Positions 1 through 10,328 of a stretch of 57,482 bases of DNA are shown in pieces (position 1 is the stretch's first letter; the number at the start of each line of letters is the position of its first letter). The DNA lies in contig KV454013.1 in NCBI GenBank assembly GCA_001661245.1, positions 1,224,841 through 1,282,322 on the forward strand, in the 5' to 3' direction. Made by a program: the position numbers and the translations under genes. This stretch comes from Pachysolen tannophilus NRRL Y-2460. Taxonomy: Eukaryota > Ascomycota > Pichiomycetes > Alaninales > Pachysolenaceae. Below the pieces are notes generated by a model that ran no database searches, was not told the origin of the DNA, and saw only the letters and a list, made by a program, of their open reading frames with translations.

Positions 1-2
1 GA

Positions 3-164
3 GAATTACCGGGCAAGCACAATGCTGGTGATGTAATTTGTAAAGATTGGAAATATAAAGCCAAGTCTACAGTAAGATCGTTATTGTCGAAAGGTAAAAG
101 TTCTTGGGAAGGAACAAAAGGGTGGGATACATTGCAAAATCTAAAGTCACAATTAATGAATTAG
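3..164 (+). CDS. C-terminal end of an unidentified protein (5' end outside window)
   Basis: An open frame runs from the window edge to a TAG at 162-164 and gives 53 residues ending in KSQLMN. Codon choice (gga, aga, tta, aaa) matches the other genes here. The other two forward frames stop within the first 36 bases, so this is most likely the true 3' end of a gene that begins upstream. The visible tail is basic and contains SSWEGTKGWDTL, with no membrane segment or cysteine cluster. I do not recognise the family. It is convergent with the TMEM33-type gene that follows. Confidence 0.6.
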   Translation, partial: ELPGKHNAGDVICKDWKYKAKSTVRSLLSKGKSSWEGTKGWDTLQNLKSQLMN

Positions 165-348
165 TTTGCCATTTCTGTATATTTTCTAAAATCTCCTTGT
201 AATTGCAATTTACTTATATAGATAGCATAAACTAAAAAATAAAATAATGAAAAGTAATAGAAGATATTAAAAAAAGCATAAAAGTTGATTCCTTTTTCTT
301 TTTTTTTTTTTTTTTTTTTTTTGGCCTATTATTATACAATCAACTTTA

Positions 349-1486
349 TTAAGAATCTACGATGTTAATCGCTCCAGAATCCTGTACGCTTACGTTATCG
401 TCAGTATCAGCATTAAATCCCTTTGAAGTAAACTCAGTGGCATTATTCTTTGCAAATTGATTGAAATTGAAAAAAATTGGTGTTTCCTGATCGTAATCTA
501 GTTCTTGATTACTTCTAACATTTATGTTTTTTTCATCTGAAACAATATTCAATGGAATTAAAGTTGTAATACTTTTTCTTAAATTCGTAAGCCAGCAATT
601 CTTAATTGATTTTGGTAAGAATGTGGAATTTTCAACCAAATAATCAATGGCTGCTATTATATTATGGAAAGAATATCTTGTTGCTTCTGAAGTTTCTAGC
701 CTCAAACACCAAGTCAAAGTATAGAGCGCTAAAGAATAACCATTTTTAAATTTAAAACACTCTTTTCCCAAGACTAAAAAGTTCAAAATATCCAAGTGAC
801 TAGCAGCAACTAACATTGGAGTTTCCAAGTAATTTATCAAAGGAATTATAGCGTCAGAAAATTGTGAATCTGGTAAGATTTCAATTGATAAATAATGACT
901 CAAGTTCAACAAAGAGTATAATGAAAAGGGTAAGATTTTTAATAGATTAACTGGTGTTGAAAGCCACAAGAGAGAAAACATCAATAAATGGGCATTCTCA
1001 GATTTCAAAATCTCGGACAAAGGAATCTTGGTTAAAGTGGTAGAATTGTTTGCAACTTCTTCGTTTCCTTGTTTCTCCTCCATTCCCTCTTTATTATTAC
1101 TAAATGACATTTGTAAAATTAAAGAGTATCTACGGTATAAAACCACAGAATAAGTGAAAACTGCACCTAGATCAGCAGCCTTATACCAAAAAGAATTTGG
1201 GTTGTTTCCCTTTTTTTTAGCATCCACAATGCAACCTAAATAAAATAAAGTTGATATCAAGGTCACAGAATGTGAAAATACCCAAATATACTGAAGTGAA
1301 TCCTATTTTGTTTTAATTTGTTTTTTTTTCACATAAACATTTTTAGTTAATATCTTAATCTTAATTTTTGTCTTTTTTTTTTTTTTTGTTCACTTTATTA
1401 CTTACAGCTAGAATTGGAGAAAAATTTTTCTTAAACTGTTGATAATAACCTAAAGATTGTTCCAATATTGGCAAGATACTTTTCAT
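349..1486 (-). CDS. TMEM33/Pom33/Tts1-family ER and nuclear-envelope membrane protein, one intron
   Basis: Proposed structure: exon 1 1486..1406 (27 codons), intron 1405..1303 (103 nt, GTAAGT donor, TATTAAC branch, TAG acceptor), exon 2 1302..349, giving 344 residues. A second in-phase acceptor four codons downstream (exon from 1290) is also possible. Without exon 1 the frame would start only at a GTG. The order of features matches human TMEM33: a first membrane segment (VFSHSVTLISTLFYLG), a W/FY-A block before a second segment (AADLGAVFTYSVVLYRR), then a long hydrophobic hairpin (LLMFSLLWLSTPVNLLKILP), then an LRLETSEATRYSFHN stretch. Members (S. cerevisiae Pom33/Per33, S. pombe Tts1) shape the ER and help distribute nuclear pores. 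The acidic, polar C-terminal tail is lineage-specific. Family assignment is from remembered motifs; Pom33 versus Per33 orthology is not resolved. Confidence 0.75.
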
Positions 1487-2457
1487 CTTTTCTTTTTTTT
1501 ATTATTTTAACTATTCTGAAATCTTTTAAATAGAACAAAATTAAACAGTTTTTTCTTAAAGCTCTCTGAATTAGCAAAGTCTTATAAAAACTTAAACTTT
1601 AGCAAACTGATTGATTTCAATAAGTATGTTTCTAACGAAAAAATAATATATATATATACATATATATATATCGTAATTATAGATCAAAATATACTACAAC
1701 CGAATGAATAAAGCAAGAAAGCAAGAAAAAAAAAAAAAAAGAGACAAATTTGCTTTAAAATCTACACCAACAAGCAATGATAGCAATGAGTCCAAAGTGT
1801 TTAAAAAAGCTAATATGATCTTTTTTGTGATTATGCTTATTGAATGTGAATTGTCTTTGTGTATCTTTCTTTCTTTATGTCTTGTTAAGTTAAAAAAAGA
1901 GAAAGAATTTGAGCCTCACATCAAGTGAATGCATAAACTTGCATATAATCTTTAATACCTCTTTTTAGATTTATGTCCACTTCTATTAACAAAATTTCAA
2001 GGGTTTTTTTTTCTTTTTGTCCGCTTAAGTTTTTTAGGTTAATCGACAAAGAATAAGATAAGAAAGGGTCTAGTAAGATTACTTAACTTTATAAGGCTGC
2101 TTAATTAAATGCAATAAATAATATATGTATGTATGTGTGTATAGACAAAACTATTCGTAATGAAAAGATAAGAACATATATATGGACGGAATTAATTTTT
2201 CATCTTGTGATTATTTCAGTTCATGTTATTAACAAAAGAAAGTTTGGGCTTTACCTTAATTCCGTTTATATCGAATGACATATCTTTTATTGAAGATGAT
2301 TCTATTTTCTTACTAAATTGGGTCTAGTCAACCTAAAAAAAAAATTTTTTTTCTTATTGTTCATTTATCAATAACATCCAAGCGGAAAATCCTCCCGACA
2401 GAAAAGATAAATTGCATGCATATTTCTACAAACGGGCATTTTTTTCCATTTTTCCAA

Positions 2458-2507
2458 ATTTTTCAAATTTTCAAATTTTCAAATTTTCAGATTTTCAGAT
2501 TTTCAGA
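2458..2507. repeat. Octamer tandem repeat TTTTCAAA/TTTTCAGA
   Basis: Period-8 array: several TTTTCAAA units followed by three TTTTCAGA units, just upstream of a TATA box and the phosphatase-like gene. It contains no stop codon in the coding frame, so an automatic gene call may run through it. It is more simply read as promoter DNA. Confidence 0.8.
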
Positions 2508-2531
2508 TTATAATGGGTTTAACCTAATTGA

Positions 2532-2540
2532 TATAAAAGG
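2532..2540 (+). promoter_or_regulatory. TATA box (TATAAAAGG)
   Basis: A consensus TATAAAAGG lies 77 bp before the ATG at 2617. It sits inside the longest possible open frame (from the ATG at 2416). This argues that transcription starts downstream of it and that the signal-peptide ATG at 2617 is the real start. Confidence 0.6.
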
Positions 2541-2616
2541 TTCTAAAGTTGCAGTCATATTTAGTAAAATGTTTCTTTTAGCATTATTAAGATTTGTAGG
2601 AGATTTTTTTTTGGAG

Positions 2617-4185
2617 ATGAAGTTTTTACAATTGAGTATTTTAACCTTGGTTGCCAATACTTTGGTTGCCTTTGCAGATTCAGATTCAAATTTAAATTTA
2701 GATTCTGAATATTCTTGTGTTGGAACATTTATATTTGGTAGACATAATGATAGAAATGTTAAACCTGCTACTTTATTAACTACTTTAGGTCAAGAAAATC
2801 AATATAAAAGTGGTCAATTTTATAGAGAAAGATATTTTGGTTTAGATTCAGATAATAATGATATTGATTCTGATTATGCAATTAGTGGACTTAACAATCA
2901 AGGTGCTTATATTGGAGGTCAATTTTATGGTCAAGTAACTAGTGATAGTGTTTTATTATTTTCTCATGTATCTTTTTTACAAGGTTTATACCCTCCAACA
3001 ACTGTTGATGATACAAATACCACATTAGCAGATGAAACTTTATCTATCTTGGCCAATGGTTCAACAGTTGAAGGTCCTTTAAATGGTTATCAATATGTTC
3101 AAACTTATGTTCAAGAAGCAGAAACTCCTAATTATATATGGATTAAAGGTGATGTTGATTGTACTTCACTGAATGATGCTATTGATGATTACCTTGCTTC
3201 AGATGATTTTAAACTGATTAATGAATCCACATTAGATTATTATCAATCTTTAAGATCCTTGATTCCAGAAGATGCTTTTTCCACTGATGAATTAAATTTT
3301 GGGAATGCAATGAGTATATTTGATTATATGAATGTTTATTCAATTCATAATGCAACTTTATCAGCACTTTGGAATGAAACTCTTTTATATAGAGTCAGAG
3401 TATTAGCTGATGAATATAATTGGGCTGTTAATGTTGGAGATTCTGATAATTTATCAAATTTAACACTTGGTGGTCAAACTTTAGCTGGTGCAATTGTAAA
3501 ATACTTGAATGTTACAAAAGAAGAAAGTACACCATATATCAATTATTTTACTGGATCTTATAATACAATGTTTCAAATTGCAGGAGTTCTTGAATTAAAT
3601 GAGGCCTCTGTTAATTTTACAGGAATGCCTGAATACGGAGCTACATTGGTATTTGACTTGTTAAAAGATACAAATGATAGTTATTACGTACAATTCTCAT
3701 TTAGAAATGGTACAGCTGATTCAGTCCCATTAACAGTATACCCGTTATTCGGAGGCAGCGACACAATCCTATCCTGGGAAGATTTTGTCAGCAAGATGGA
3801 AGCCGTATCTATTAGTTCATTGGACAAATGGTGTGAAAAATGTTCCGCTACACTTGACATGTGCATACCTTATAGCACCAATTATGAAGACGCAGAAAAA
3901 TTAACTTCAAAAGGTGTTTCCCTATCAGAAATACTCCTGGGAAATTACTCTACTCTAGACATCTCTTCTGCTACAGAAAATACAGGCCTAACTCTAGCCG
4001 ATGCAGGAGGTATAGGTGCAGGTGTTACCATTGGTGTTTTCTTGATCTTGGCAGCTTTAGCTTTCCTGTTCTACAAGTTATATCTCTCAAAAAAATCAAA
4101 AAGACAAATTACAAGTACCTTACCGGTAGCAGAGAAACGTCACTCAAACACCTCATCTAGCCAAGGAAGTGGTCCTACAGTCTAG
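2617..4185 (+). CDS. Histidine-phosphatase-superfamily protein, type I membrane anchored, probable pseudoenzyme
   Basis: 522 residues from the ATG at 2617. That start gives a clean signal peptide (MKFLQLSILTLVANTLVAFA, cleavage before DS); an upstream ATG at 2416 would add 67 low-complexity residues and span a TATA box. The fold signature of secreted histidine acid phosphatases is present: FGRHNDRN at residues 41-47 in place of RHGxRxP, and near 313 GSYNT followed by FQIAGVLELN and later EYGATLVFDL, where active members have GHDTT. So the His and first Arg of the first motif survive, but the proton-donor HD is replaced by SY. Many N-x-S/T sites suggest glycosylation. A transmembrane segment (about 465-488, GAGVTIGVFLILAALAFLFY) is followed by a short basic cytoplasmic tail. 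A location at the cell surface or in the secretory pathway, and loss of phosphatase activity, are inferences. Confidence 0.75.
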   Translation: MKFLQLSILTLVANTLVAFADSDSNLNLDSEYSCVGTFIFGRHNDRNVKPATLLTTLGQENQYKSGQFYRERYFGLDSDNNDIDSDYAISGLNNQGAYIGGQFYGQVTSDSVLLFSHVSFLQGLYPPTTVDDTNTTLADETLSILANGSTVEGPLNGYQYVQTYVQEAETPNYIWIKGDVDCTSLNDAIDDYLASDDFKLINESTLDYYQSLRSLIPEDAFSTDELNFGNAMSIFDYMNVYSIHNATLSALWNETLLYRVRVLADEYNWAVNVGDSDNLSNLTLGGQTLAGAIVKYLNVTKEESTPYINYFTGSYNTMFQIAGVLELNEASVNFTGMPEYGATLVFDLLKDTNDSYYVQFSFRNGTADSVPLTVYPLFGGSDTILSWEDFVSKMEAVSISSLDKWCEKCSATLDMCIPYSTNYEDAEKLTSKGVSLSEILLGNYSTLDISSATENTGLTLADAGGIGAGVTIGVFLILAALAFLFYKLYLSKKSKRQITSTLPVAEKRHSNTSSSQGSGPTV

Positions 4186-4602
4186 TAAAATATCTAGATA
4201 AATTAAATAACTTAAATAATTTAAATAATTTAAATAAATAGAGAAACAAGGTACTTTTTATACTTTTTAAATTTATATACGAAAAAAGATGACGACGATG
4301 ACGATGACGATGATGTAGCCAATTTGCTGGCACGTGTTCTGCCAGTTGCGCAAAGAAAATTTTTTTTTTCTGAAAAAAATGAAAACAAAACAACACAACT
4401 TTATAAATGTTGTATTTCTCAAACAAACAAACAAACAAACAAATAAATATATAGATAAATAAATATATATATAATTATTTATATATTAGTTGAATAGAAG
4501 AAGAGATCTTTGTGGTTTTATAGCTAGAGAGAGCTTTTTTGGATTGATATAGATGTATGCTTGTGTTTTATTCTTACTAACGTTTATTGGGTCTAAAGCG
4601 CA
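4186..4602. other. Intergenic region upstream of KCS1
   Basis: Contains A/T-rich 3' signals of the phosphatase-like gene, a (GAC/GAT)n stretch at about 4288-4315, a CACGTG box (4331-4336) and an (AAAC)n/(AAAT)n microsatellite at about 4420-4450. No gene is apparent; open frames here are simple-sequence artefacts. Confidence 0.6.
4331..4336. promoter_or_regulatory. CACGTG E-box (Pho4/Cbf1-type site) upstream of KCS1
   Basis: GGCACGTGTT, 267 bp before the KCS1 ATG, is the only CACGTG I found by eye in the window. It is the core bound by the bHLH factors Pho4 and Cbf1. A phosphate-responsive site would fit a gene whose product makes inositol pyrophosphates, which signal phosphate status. The site is seen; its function is inferred. 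Confidence 0.4.
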
Positions 4603-7600
4603 ATGTCTGCAGATAGTAATATAATAGGAAAACAGAGACTGGGGTCCGAAGATGAGCGGCACGTTTACGTTGAGGATGGGGAGGAAATCAATAATAATAA
4701 TAATATTAATAGTAATAGTAATAACAGTAATAGTAATAGTAATAGTAATGGGTGCTATGTGCAGAGGCCACACAAGCATCACCACCATCATTTGGCGGGA
4801 AGGAAAGCGGCAAAGTCGTTCAAACTTTTTGGAGGCGATAGTTTAAATGCTGGATCATTATCTGAATTCAAGAAAAGTTCTTCCAAGGATAGTGGAAGGA
4901 AGCTTAGTTTTAGTGCGACAACAGCCAATGGCGTTAGCAATGGCAATGCGAATAGCAATGGCAATTCCAATGTCAAGGTTGGAATAGCGGGCGGGAGAGT
5001 GAATAAACCGAATGGGTTTCTTTCTCCATCGAGTTCACCCAATTTATCGTCATCGCCGAATTCGTTATCATTTTCACCAACTATATATGATAAAAATGAA
5101 AAAGAGCATTTTATATTCGGACAATCAAAGTTAAAAATACCACAACATCATTTTAGGCCTGTATCATCAAGTAATAGAAGGCCATCATCTTCGAGATCAT
5201 CAACGTATAGGCAACAACAAAGAGCGTCTATAGCAGGTACTACTGGTAGTACTGTCAGTACGACTGTTTCAACCAACAACAATGGGTTTTCTACAAACTC
5301 GTTATTGGAATCTCCAATTTCTCACAAGAATATAAATATCAAGTCAAAGAGTGGTGCTGGTAGTGGTGTTTCTGCTGCTTCTGCTGCTGCTGATGATGAT
5401 AACGATGACGATGATAATGGTAATGATGACGATGACTCTTGCTCGTCGTTGGTGGCTGCATCCACTTCAGTAGCAAATATATCGAGATCTTTGCCTCAAT
5501 TGGAACCTGTGTCTTCTGCTACGTATTTCCCACATTTTTCTGGAGATTCATTATTGATAAAAGCCGAACACTTGACTGCGGAAGCAGAGTTTGATCATCT
5601 CGAAGATGATGTTAATGATAATGATAACGATAATGATTTGCTGTCGTCACTTGGGAAAACTAATACCAAGAATTCTGGTTATTATGTATCCCCAACATTA
5701 AAATCCATTTCAGAGGATACAAATGTAATAGATGATGTCAATGATTTAAAATCTGGTACAACAAAAAAAGAAGTTGTTACAACAAGAGAAGTAGGCGAAG
5801 TACAACGAGATTTGAATAATTATTATTCTCGTAATAATAGTATAGATCAAGCAAACTTGCAGCAAGGTATTTCACAAGAATATGATTTTTTAAATGATCA
5901 ATACGATACAGAAAGAGAAGAAATAGGTGAATATCCTTTAGCAGTAGAGTTGAAACCTTTTAAAAATAAAGTTGGAGGACATACTGCCATCTTTAGATTT
6001 TCTCAAAGAGCCGTTTGTAAAGCCTCAGATATAAAAGAAAACGAATGGTATGAAGCAATGGAAACAGATCATCATGATTTGACTAGATTTATGCCTCGTT
6101 ACCTCGGAGTTTTAAATGTTAGATATAGTACTTTAGTTGATGAAGGTGAAGATGATCTTAATGAAGAAATGGAAGATTTATCCGTTAAAGATGTGGGCAC
6201 AAAATCAGCTCCTGGATCATCAAAATTGAAACCAGTCGAAACAAAAGATATCGAATTACCTCCAGAAGTTGTACTAGATGATAATAAACATATAATACCA
6301 CATTCTTTGTGGAATAAATATTCCTCGTCTGCTCCATCACCAAGAAATTCATTTTCTTATTCGCCGAATCATGAAATCGATCCCAAGACTCCTTATGAAA
6401 GTAATAGCTCGTCTCCAACTGCAGTTAATGAGAATTTGAGTTATCCTCAAATACAGCAACAAAGACAAGAATCATTGGGATTTACTAGGGTTAATACAAA
6501 ACTCCAAGAAATGGTTTTAACCGAAGTTTTCCAACCTATTAGAGATCATGCAAATGAATTAAAAAAGACCGCTAATATGAATTCGAGATCAAGAGAATTA
6601 AGAAGAACTTCAACAAATTTGGTTTCAGAAGAAAAATCGAACAGTAATGGTATGGATAATACTGGTGATAATAATAACGATGCCACTCGGAGACAAAGAA
6701 ACCATAGATTTAGTTTATCTTCAGCTTCTCCTGGTACTAATGACAGTCTGTCTCGTAATAAAAGTATTCAATCTTTGGATTCAAATATGTTATCCACTTC
6801 TGTTAAAGAAGCCTTACTCAAACAAAATTCGTTGTTGGATTTAAAAGGTCTTAATGAAGTAGGAAATAATAGGGATTTCCCTTCAAGAGAAAAATTCATA
6901 TCAGATGTTAAATTAATTACTGGGTTAGATAAGTCTCCTTCGTTAAATAGAGCTGATAGTGATTCGATTTTTCTTATGGATGATGAAGAAAATAATGAAA
7001 ATTCCAAAAGACAACAAAGAAAAGCATCCTATTCTTTGTCTTCTATAAGACTGAGTAAAGATTGTGGTGATGAAAATGCAATTTATGAAGATGGAGACGA
7101 AGGGTATTATTCGGACCCTGATTCTAATACTAGAAGATCAAGTCATTCTTCAGAAACCTATGAACAAAGAAGAAAACAGCAGCAGCAACAACAACAGCAA
7201 CATCCACCACAACTTCAAGTATACAAATCACCATCTTTTGCTCCACATCACAAGAAAAATTTGGTGAAGCATACTAGGTTTGAAAGATTTATATTATTGG
7301 AAGATTTAACATCTGGAATGAAAAATCCTTGTGTCTTGGATTTAAAAATGGGCACTAGACAATATGGGGTTGAAGCAAAACCTTCCAAGAAAATGTCACA
7401 AAGGAAAAAATGCGCTCAAACTACTAGCAGGAAATTGGGAGTTAGAATTTGTGGTATGCAAGTTTACGATTTATCAACAGAGAGTTTTATATGCAGGGAT
7501 AAGTATTTTGGTAGAAATGTTAAGGCAGGAGAAGATTTTGCTAGATGTTTGTCAAGATTTTTGTATGATGGATTAAAGATTTATAGTGTTGTACGCCATA

Positions 7601-8166
7601 TACCAAAGTTAATTTCATCGTTAGAAGAATTATCAAGTATGTTTGAGAAGTTAAAAAGTTACAGAATGTATGGATCGTCGTTGTTACTAATGTACGATGC
7701 TTCTCCAAATATTTATAATCGAAAATTGTCGTCAACAGCACCTACAACAACTACTTCATCTTCTTCAAATACGGAGAAATCTACAACTTCGGCTGAATTA
7801 GAGAAAGGTGAATTACTAATTCGTATTATTGATTTTGCAAGATCTATAGTTGGTGGTAAACCGTTACCAAGTACAACCACTTTTCCTCCAAAGCACCCAG
7901 ATGCGCCAGACGTTGGATATTTGAGAGGCCTATATTCTTTAAAATTTTACATGAAACAGATCTGGCATGCATTGACAGGTTTTGCTTATGTTGATTCTGA
8001 AACCAGCTACAAGATTTTGAATTTAGACACTAGTCCCATCAAAGATGTATTGTTAAGTAAATGTGAGTGGTTAGACAGGTTTGATGAAGATTTACGATGT
8101 GAAAATTTTGGTCTTCATTTTGAAAAATATCCAGATTTTGGTAATTATGAAAATGTTTCTGAATAA
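4603..8166 (+). CDS. KCS1: Inositol hexakisphosphate kinase (Kcs1-like)
   Basis: 1187 residues. The IPK-family catalytic region occupies the C-terminal third: [14 protein letters not shown] at about 909-922 is the PxxxDxKxG inositol-binding motif, SSLLLMYD lies near 1025, and IIDFARS near 1075 is the metal-binding IDF. A separate conserved block ([16 protein letters not shown] ... VCKASDI, about 450-480) carries the N-lobe lysine region of Kcs1. Kcs1 phosphorylates InsP6 at position 5 to make 5-InsP7, and acts in phosphate sensing, vacuole function and stress responses. The N-terminal 440 residues are low complexity (Asn/Ser runs, a DDDDN acidic run), and a Q-rich tract lies near 859-867, as is common in yeast Kcs1 proteins. 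The ATG at 4603 is the first in frame. The promoter upstream has a single CACGTG. Confidence 0.93.
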   Translation: MSADSNIIGKQRLGSEDERHVYVEDGEEINNNNNINSNSNNSNSNSNSNGCYVQRPHKHHHHHLAGRKAAKSFKLFGGDSLNAGSLSEFKKSSSKDSGRKLSFSATTANGVSNGNANSNGNSNVKVGIAGGRVNKPNGFLSPSSSPNLSSSPNSLSFSPTIYDKNEKEHFIFGQSKLKIPQHHFRPVSSSNRRPSSSRSSTYRQQQRASIAGTTGSTVSTTVSTNNNGFSTNSLLESPISHKNINIKSKSGAGSGVSAASAAADDDNDDDDNGNDDDDSCSSLVAASTSVANISRSLPQLEPVSSATYFPHFSGDSLLIKAEHLTAEAEFDHLEDDVNDNDNDNDLLSSLGKTNTKNSGYYVSPTLKSISEDTNVIDDVNDLKSGTTKKEVVTTREVGEVQRDLNNYYSRNNSIDQANLQQGISQEYDFLNDQYDTEREEIGEYPLAVELKPFKNKVGGHTAIFRFSQRAVCKASDIKENEWYEAMETDHHDLTRFMPRYLGVLNVRYSTLVDEGEDDLNEEMEDLSVKDVGTKSAPGSSKLKPVETKDIELPPEVVLDDNKHIIPHSLWNKYSSSAPSPRNSFSYSPNHEIDPKTPYESNSSSPTAVNENLSYPQIQQQRQESLGFTRVNTKLQEMVLTEVFQPIRDHANELKKTANMNSRSRELRRTSTNLVSEEKSNSNGMDNTGDNNNDATRRQRNHRFSLSSASPGTNDSLSRNKSIQSLDSNMLSTSVKEALLKQNSLLDLKGLNEVGNNRDFPSREKFISDVKLITGLDKSPSLNRADSDSIFLMDDEENNENSKRQQRKASYSLSSIRLSKDCGDENAIYEDGDEGYYSDPDSNTRRSSHSSETYEQRRKQQQQQQQQHPPQLQVYKSPSFAPHHKKNLVKHTRFERFILLEDLTSGMKNPCVLDLKMGTRQYGVEAKPSKKMSQRKKCAQTTSRKLGVRICGMQVYDLSTESFICRDKYFGRNVKAGEDFARCLSRFLYDGLKIYSVVRHIPKLISSLEELSSMFEKLKSYRMYGSSLLLMYDASPNIYNRKLSSTAPTTTTSSSSNTEKSTTSAELEKGELLIRIIDFARSIVGGKPLPSTTTFPPKHPDAPDVGYLRGLYSLKFYMKQIWHALTGFAYVDSETSYKILNLDTSPIKDVLLSKCEWLDRFDEDLRCENFGLHFEKYPDFGNYENVSE

Positions 8167-8833
8167 ATATTTCAGGTTTAATTTTTTTATTATTTTTTAT
8201 TTTAATTATTATTTTTTTTTATCTAACTTATTTGGGATTTTACGATTTTCAGCTTTTTGTTTACGATTGGATTTTTTTTTGATTTTGTAAATGGGGGTTT
8301 TTAGAGACTTTTGCGTGGGTGAAGTGAAGGATAGCCAAAAAAAAAAAAAAAAAAAAAAAAAAAACAAATTCGTTGAATTCATTCATATTTTTGGTCTTAT
8401 GCTGGATTTTTTTTTTTATTTTTTCTTCTTCTTCTTTTTTTTACTGATTTTTTCTATGTATTATATGACCGAGCTTTCCAATTTATTTTATTTATTTTCT
8501 CTAATTAACATTTCAAATTTTTGTCATTTTATTTTTTATTTTATTTTCAACTTTGATCCAAAATGAAAACAAAGCAGCCGCACACCAAGCGACGAGCTAT
8601 AATCATGCATATAATTTTTAAAGAACCACAAAGTCTAAATAAAAATAAAATTTGATTTTGAAAATCTGGGAAAAGATTTCTCTTGACACAAATATGGAAG
8701 ACAAGAAGATTCTGGTGTAGTTAATGCGATGGATGGCCCAAGCAATGGAGAAGGGGTTGTCTTTTATGTAAATTAATTCTTTATACTTATACTTACTACT
8801 AAAGGTTTATCTCCCAAAAAAAAGCCATTGAAA
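8167..8833. other. Intergenic region with long homopolymers
   Basis: Tandem-gene spacer between KCS1 and the Rho-like gene. It has T-rich 3' sequence and an A run of about 26 bases at 8338-8364. The frames at 8081-8290 and 8291-8566 are phenylalanine-rich translations of T tracts and are not genes. Confidence 0.6.
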
Positions 8834-10249
8834 ATGAATACAACAACTGAAAATGATGAAAATTTCAACTGTTATAAGTCAATTAATGGCTCTAATGAAA
8901 GTTATTCAAGAGTTCTGCAGAAAACGCTGGGAAATTACAAGAATAATGTTTATGAAAATAGAAATGGATATACTCCTAAAAAAAATTATACAAGGCCTAT
9001 ACCAAGAGATCATTATGTTAGAAAATCAAGACCAAATAGCATAAAGAGCCAATCTTTCCAAAATTATGAAAATATTATCAACAATTTGAGTAAATCTGAT
9101 AATATAGGAAAAACCCAAAATGAATTTGGAAAAAATGAAAGTAAAATAGCAATTAAGCCAAGCAATTGTGCCTCTTTAAATTTAAATGAATATAATAATT
9201 ATAATAGTAATAACAATATGGAATTCCCTTTAAGGGGAAATTTTTGTTCTGATGATTCTCCTATGAATGTTGTTATAGTTGGAGATTCCAAATGTGGTAA
9301 AACAAGTTTAATATTATCATTTATAGGTAGCAATGATTTTCATCTTTCAGGTCAAATAATTTCTACATATTCTAAAAAAATTGAATTAGTGAATTCTAGG
9401 AAAAAAATTGAAAGTGTCTTTTGGGATTTACCAGGTGATAAAGATTTTGATAGGTTAAGACCATTAGCATATGCTGATGCCAGTGTTTGTCTTTGTTGTT
9501 TTGCAATAAATTCCGTCGAAAGTTTGAATAGTGTTGTTGAAAGATGGATACCTGAATTACTGGTGTATTGTCCTAATATTCCAATAGTACTAGTTGGATT
9601 ACAAGCAGATTTAAGACATGTATCACTTGAAAAAAATAACAATAATAGAAATAATAGTGTTAACAAGTTGAATAATGTATTAATACCATATGAGACGTGT
9701 CTTAATGTTTCCAATGAATCTAGTATTCGGAACGTTGAGTTATATATTGAATGTTCATCTATAACAAAGGATAAAATTGAATATTTGTTTGCCAAGACTT
9801 TTGAATTGGCTATTAATTATAGAAATGAAAGAAATTTGCATCATCAATTGGATATATCAGCAACAGTTCCAACAACAGTTGCAGCACAGGAAAACCCATC
9901 CAAAGTTTTATCAACAGCAGCTGCTAAAACAGCATTATTATCCAGACCAAACAGCTCATCTTATTCACTGATTCCTACATCCACAATAACTAGTGGTAAT
10001 AGCGGGAATAATTTCAATGAGATTGGTAGCCCAGGAAAATCCAAATCTCATTCCAAGTCTAATTCTAAAACAGCAGCAACAGCAATGGTTACATGGCCAT
10101 CCACTTCAAATACAAATAATTCCATACATTCATCACCAACATCAGCAGCTGTTAAGAAACCCACCAGGCCTTCAAGAATGAATTCAATGACAAGTTTAAG
10201 AGTTGATGATAGAAAATATAATCGAAATGAAAAATGCGTTATCACATAG
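8834..10249 (+). CDS. Divergent Rho-like small GTPase with long extensions and CaaX box
   Basis: 471 residues from the ATG at 8834. An in-frame TTG two codons earlier is not a plausible start. A Ras/Rho G domain lies at about 144-320: P-loop GDSKCGKTSL (150-159), a G3 region WDLPGDKDFDRLRPLAY (from 197) in place of WDTAGQE, RhoG4-like VGLQADLR (from 254) instead of VGTKLDLR, and G5 ECSS. The effector threonine of switch I is not where Rho proteins keep it, and the catalytic Gln position is Asp, so GTP hydrolysis is probably poor or absent. The protein has a basic Asn-rich N-terminal extension of about 140 residues and a Ser/Thr-rich C-terminal extension, and ends in CVIT, a CaaX prenylation box, implying membrane attachment. 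Candida Crl1 (Rho-like) is a possible relative. A role in polarity or Rho signalling is inferred. Confidence 0.75.
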   Translation: MNTTTENDENFNCYKSINGSNESYSRVLQKTLGNYKNNVYENRNGYTPKKNYTRPIPRDHYVRKSRPNSIKSQSFQNYENIINNLSKSDNIGKTQNEFGKNESKIAIKPSNCASLNLNEYNNYNSNNNMEFPLRGNFCSDDSPMNVVIVGDSKCGKTSLILSFIGSNDFHLSGQIISTYSKKIELVNSRKKIESVFWDLPGDKDFDRLRPLAYADASVCLCCFAINSVESLNSVVERWIPELLVYCPNIPIVLVGLQADLRHVSLEKNNNNRNNSVNKLNNVLIPYETCLNVSNESSIRNVELYIECSSITKDKIEYLFAKTFELAINYRNERNLHHQLDISATVPTTVAAQENPSKVLSTAAAKTALLSRPNSSSYSLIPTSTITSGNSGNNFNEIGSPGKSKSHSKSNSKTAATAMVTWPSTSNTNNSIHSSPTSAAVKKPTRPSRMNSMTSLRVDDRKYNRNEKCVIT

Positions 10250-10328
10250 TAAAAATAAATCAAAATCCAGTAATTAAATATTAAAAAATATAAATATATT
10301 TTAACTTTTAATTTTTTTTATCTTTTCT

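Larger units (their letters stand above)
1487..2616. other. Intergenic region, about 1.1 kb, divergent promoters
   Basis: Lies between the TMEM33-type gene (leftward) and the phosphatase-like gene (rightward). It holds A/T runs, TATA-rich tracts near 1648-1672 and 2120-2150, an octamer tandem repeat (2458-2507) and a TATA box (2532-2540). A 74-codon frame at 1704-1928 is mostly lysine and poor in information, and I do not call it. No tRNA or snRNA signature was seen. Confidence 0.6.

Noticed and set aside
1704-1928. 74-codon open frame on +
   Set aside because: Lysine-rich simple sequence around an A run, no family resemblance, lies in promoter DNA.
2416-2616. N-terminal extension of the phosphatase-like protein
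   Set aside because: Encoded by an octamer repeat and spans a TATA box; the ATG at 2617 starts a clean signal peptide.
8338-8364. Long A run as a possible retrocopy tail
   Set aside because: No target-site duplication or element body next to it; similar long A runs occur upstream of XAN1 and elsewhere.
8081-8566. Two Phe-rich frames downstream of KCS1
   Set aside because: They are translations of T-rich 3' sequence and an A run.
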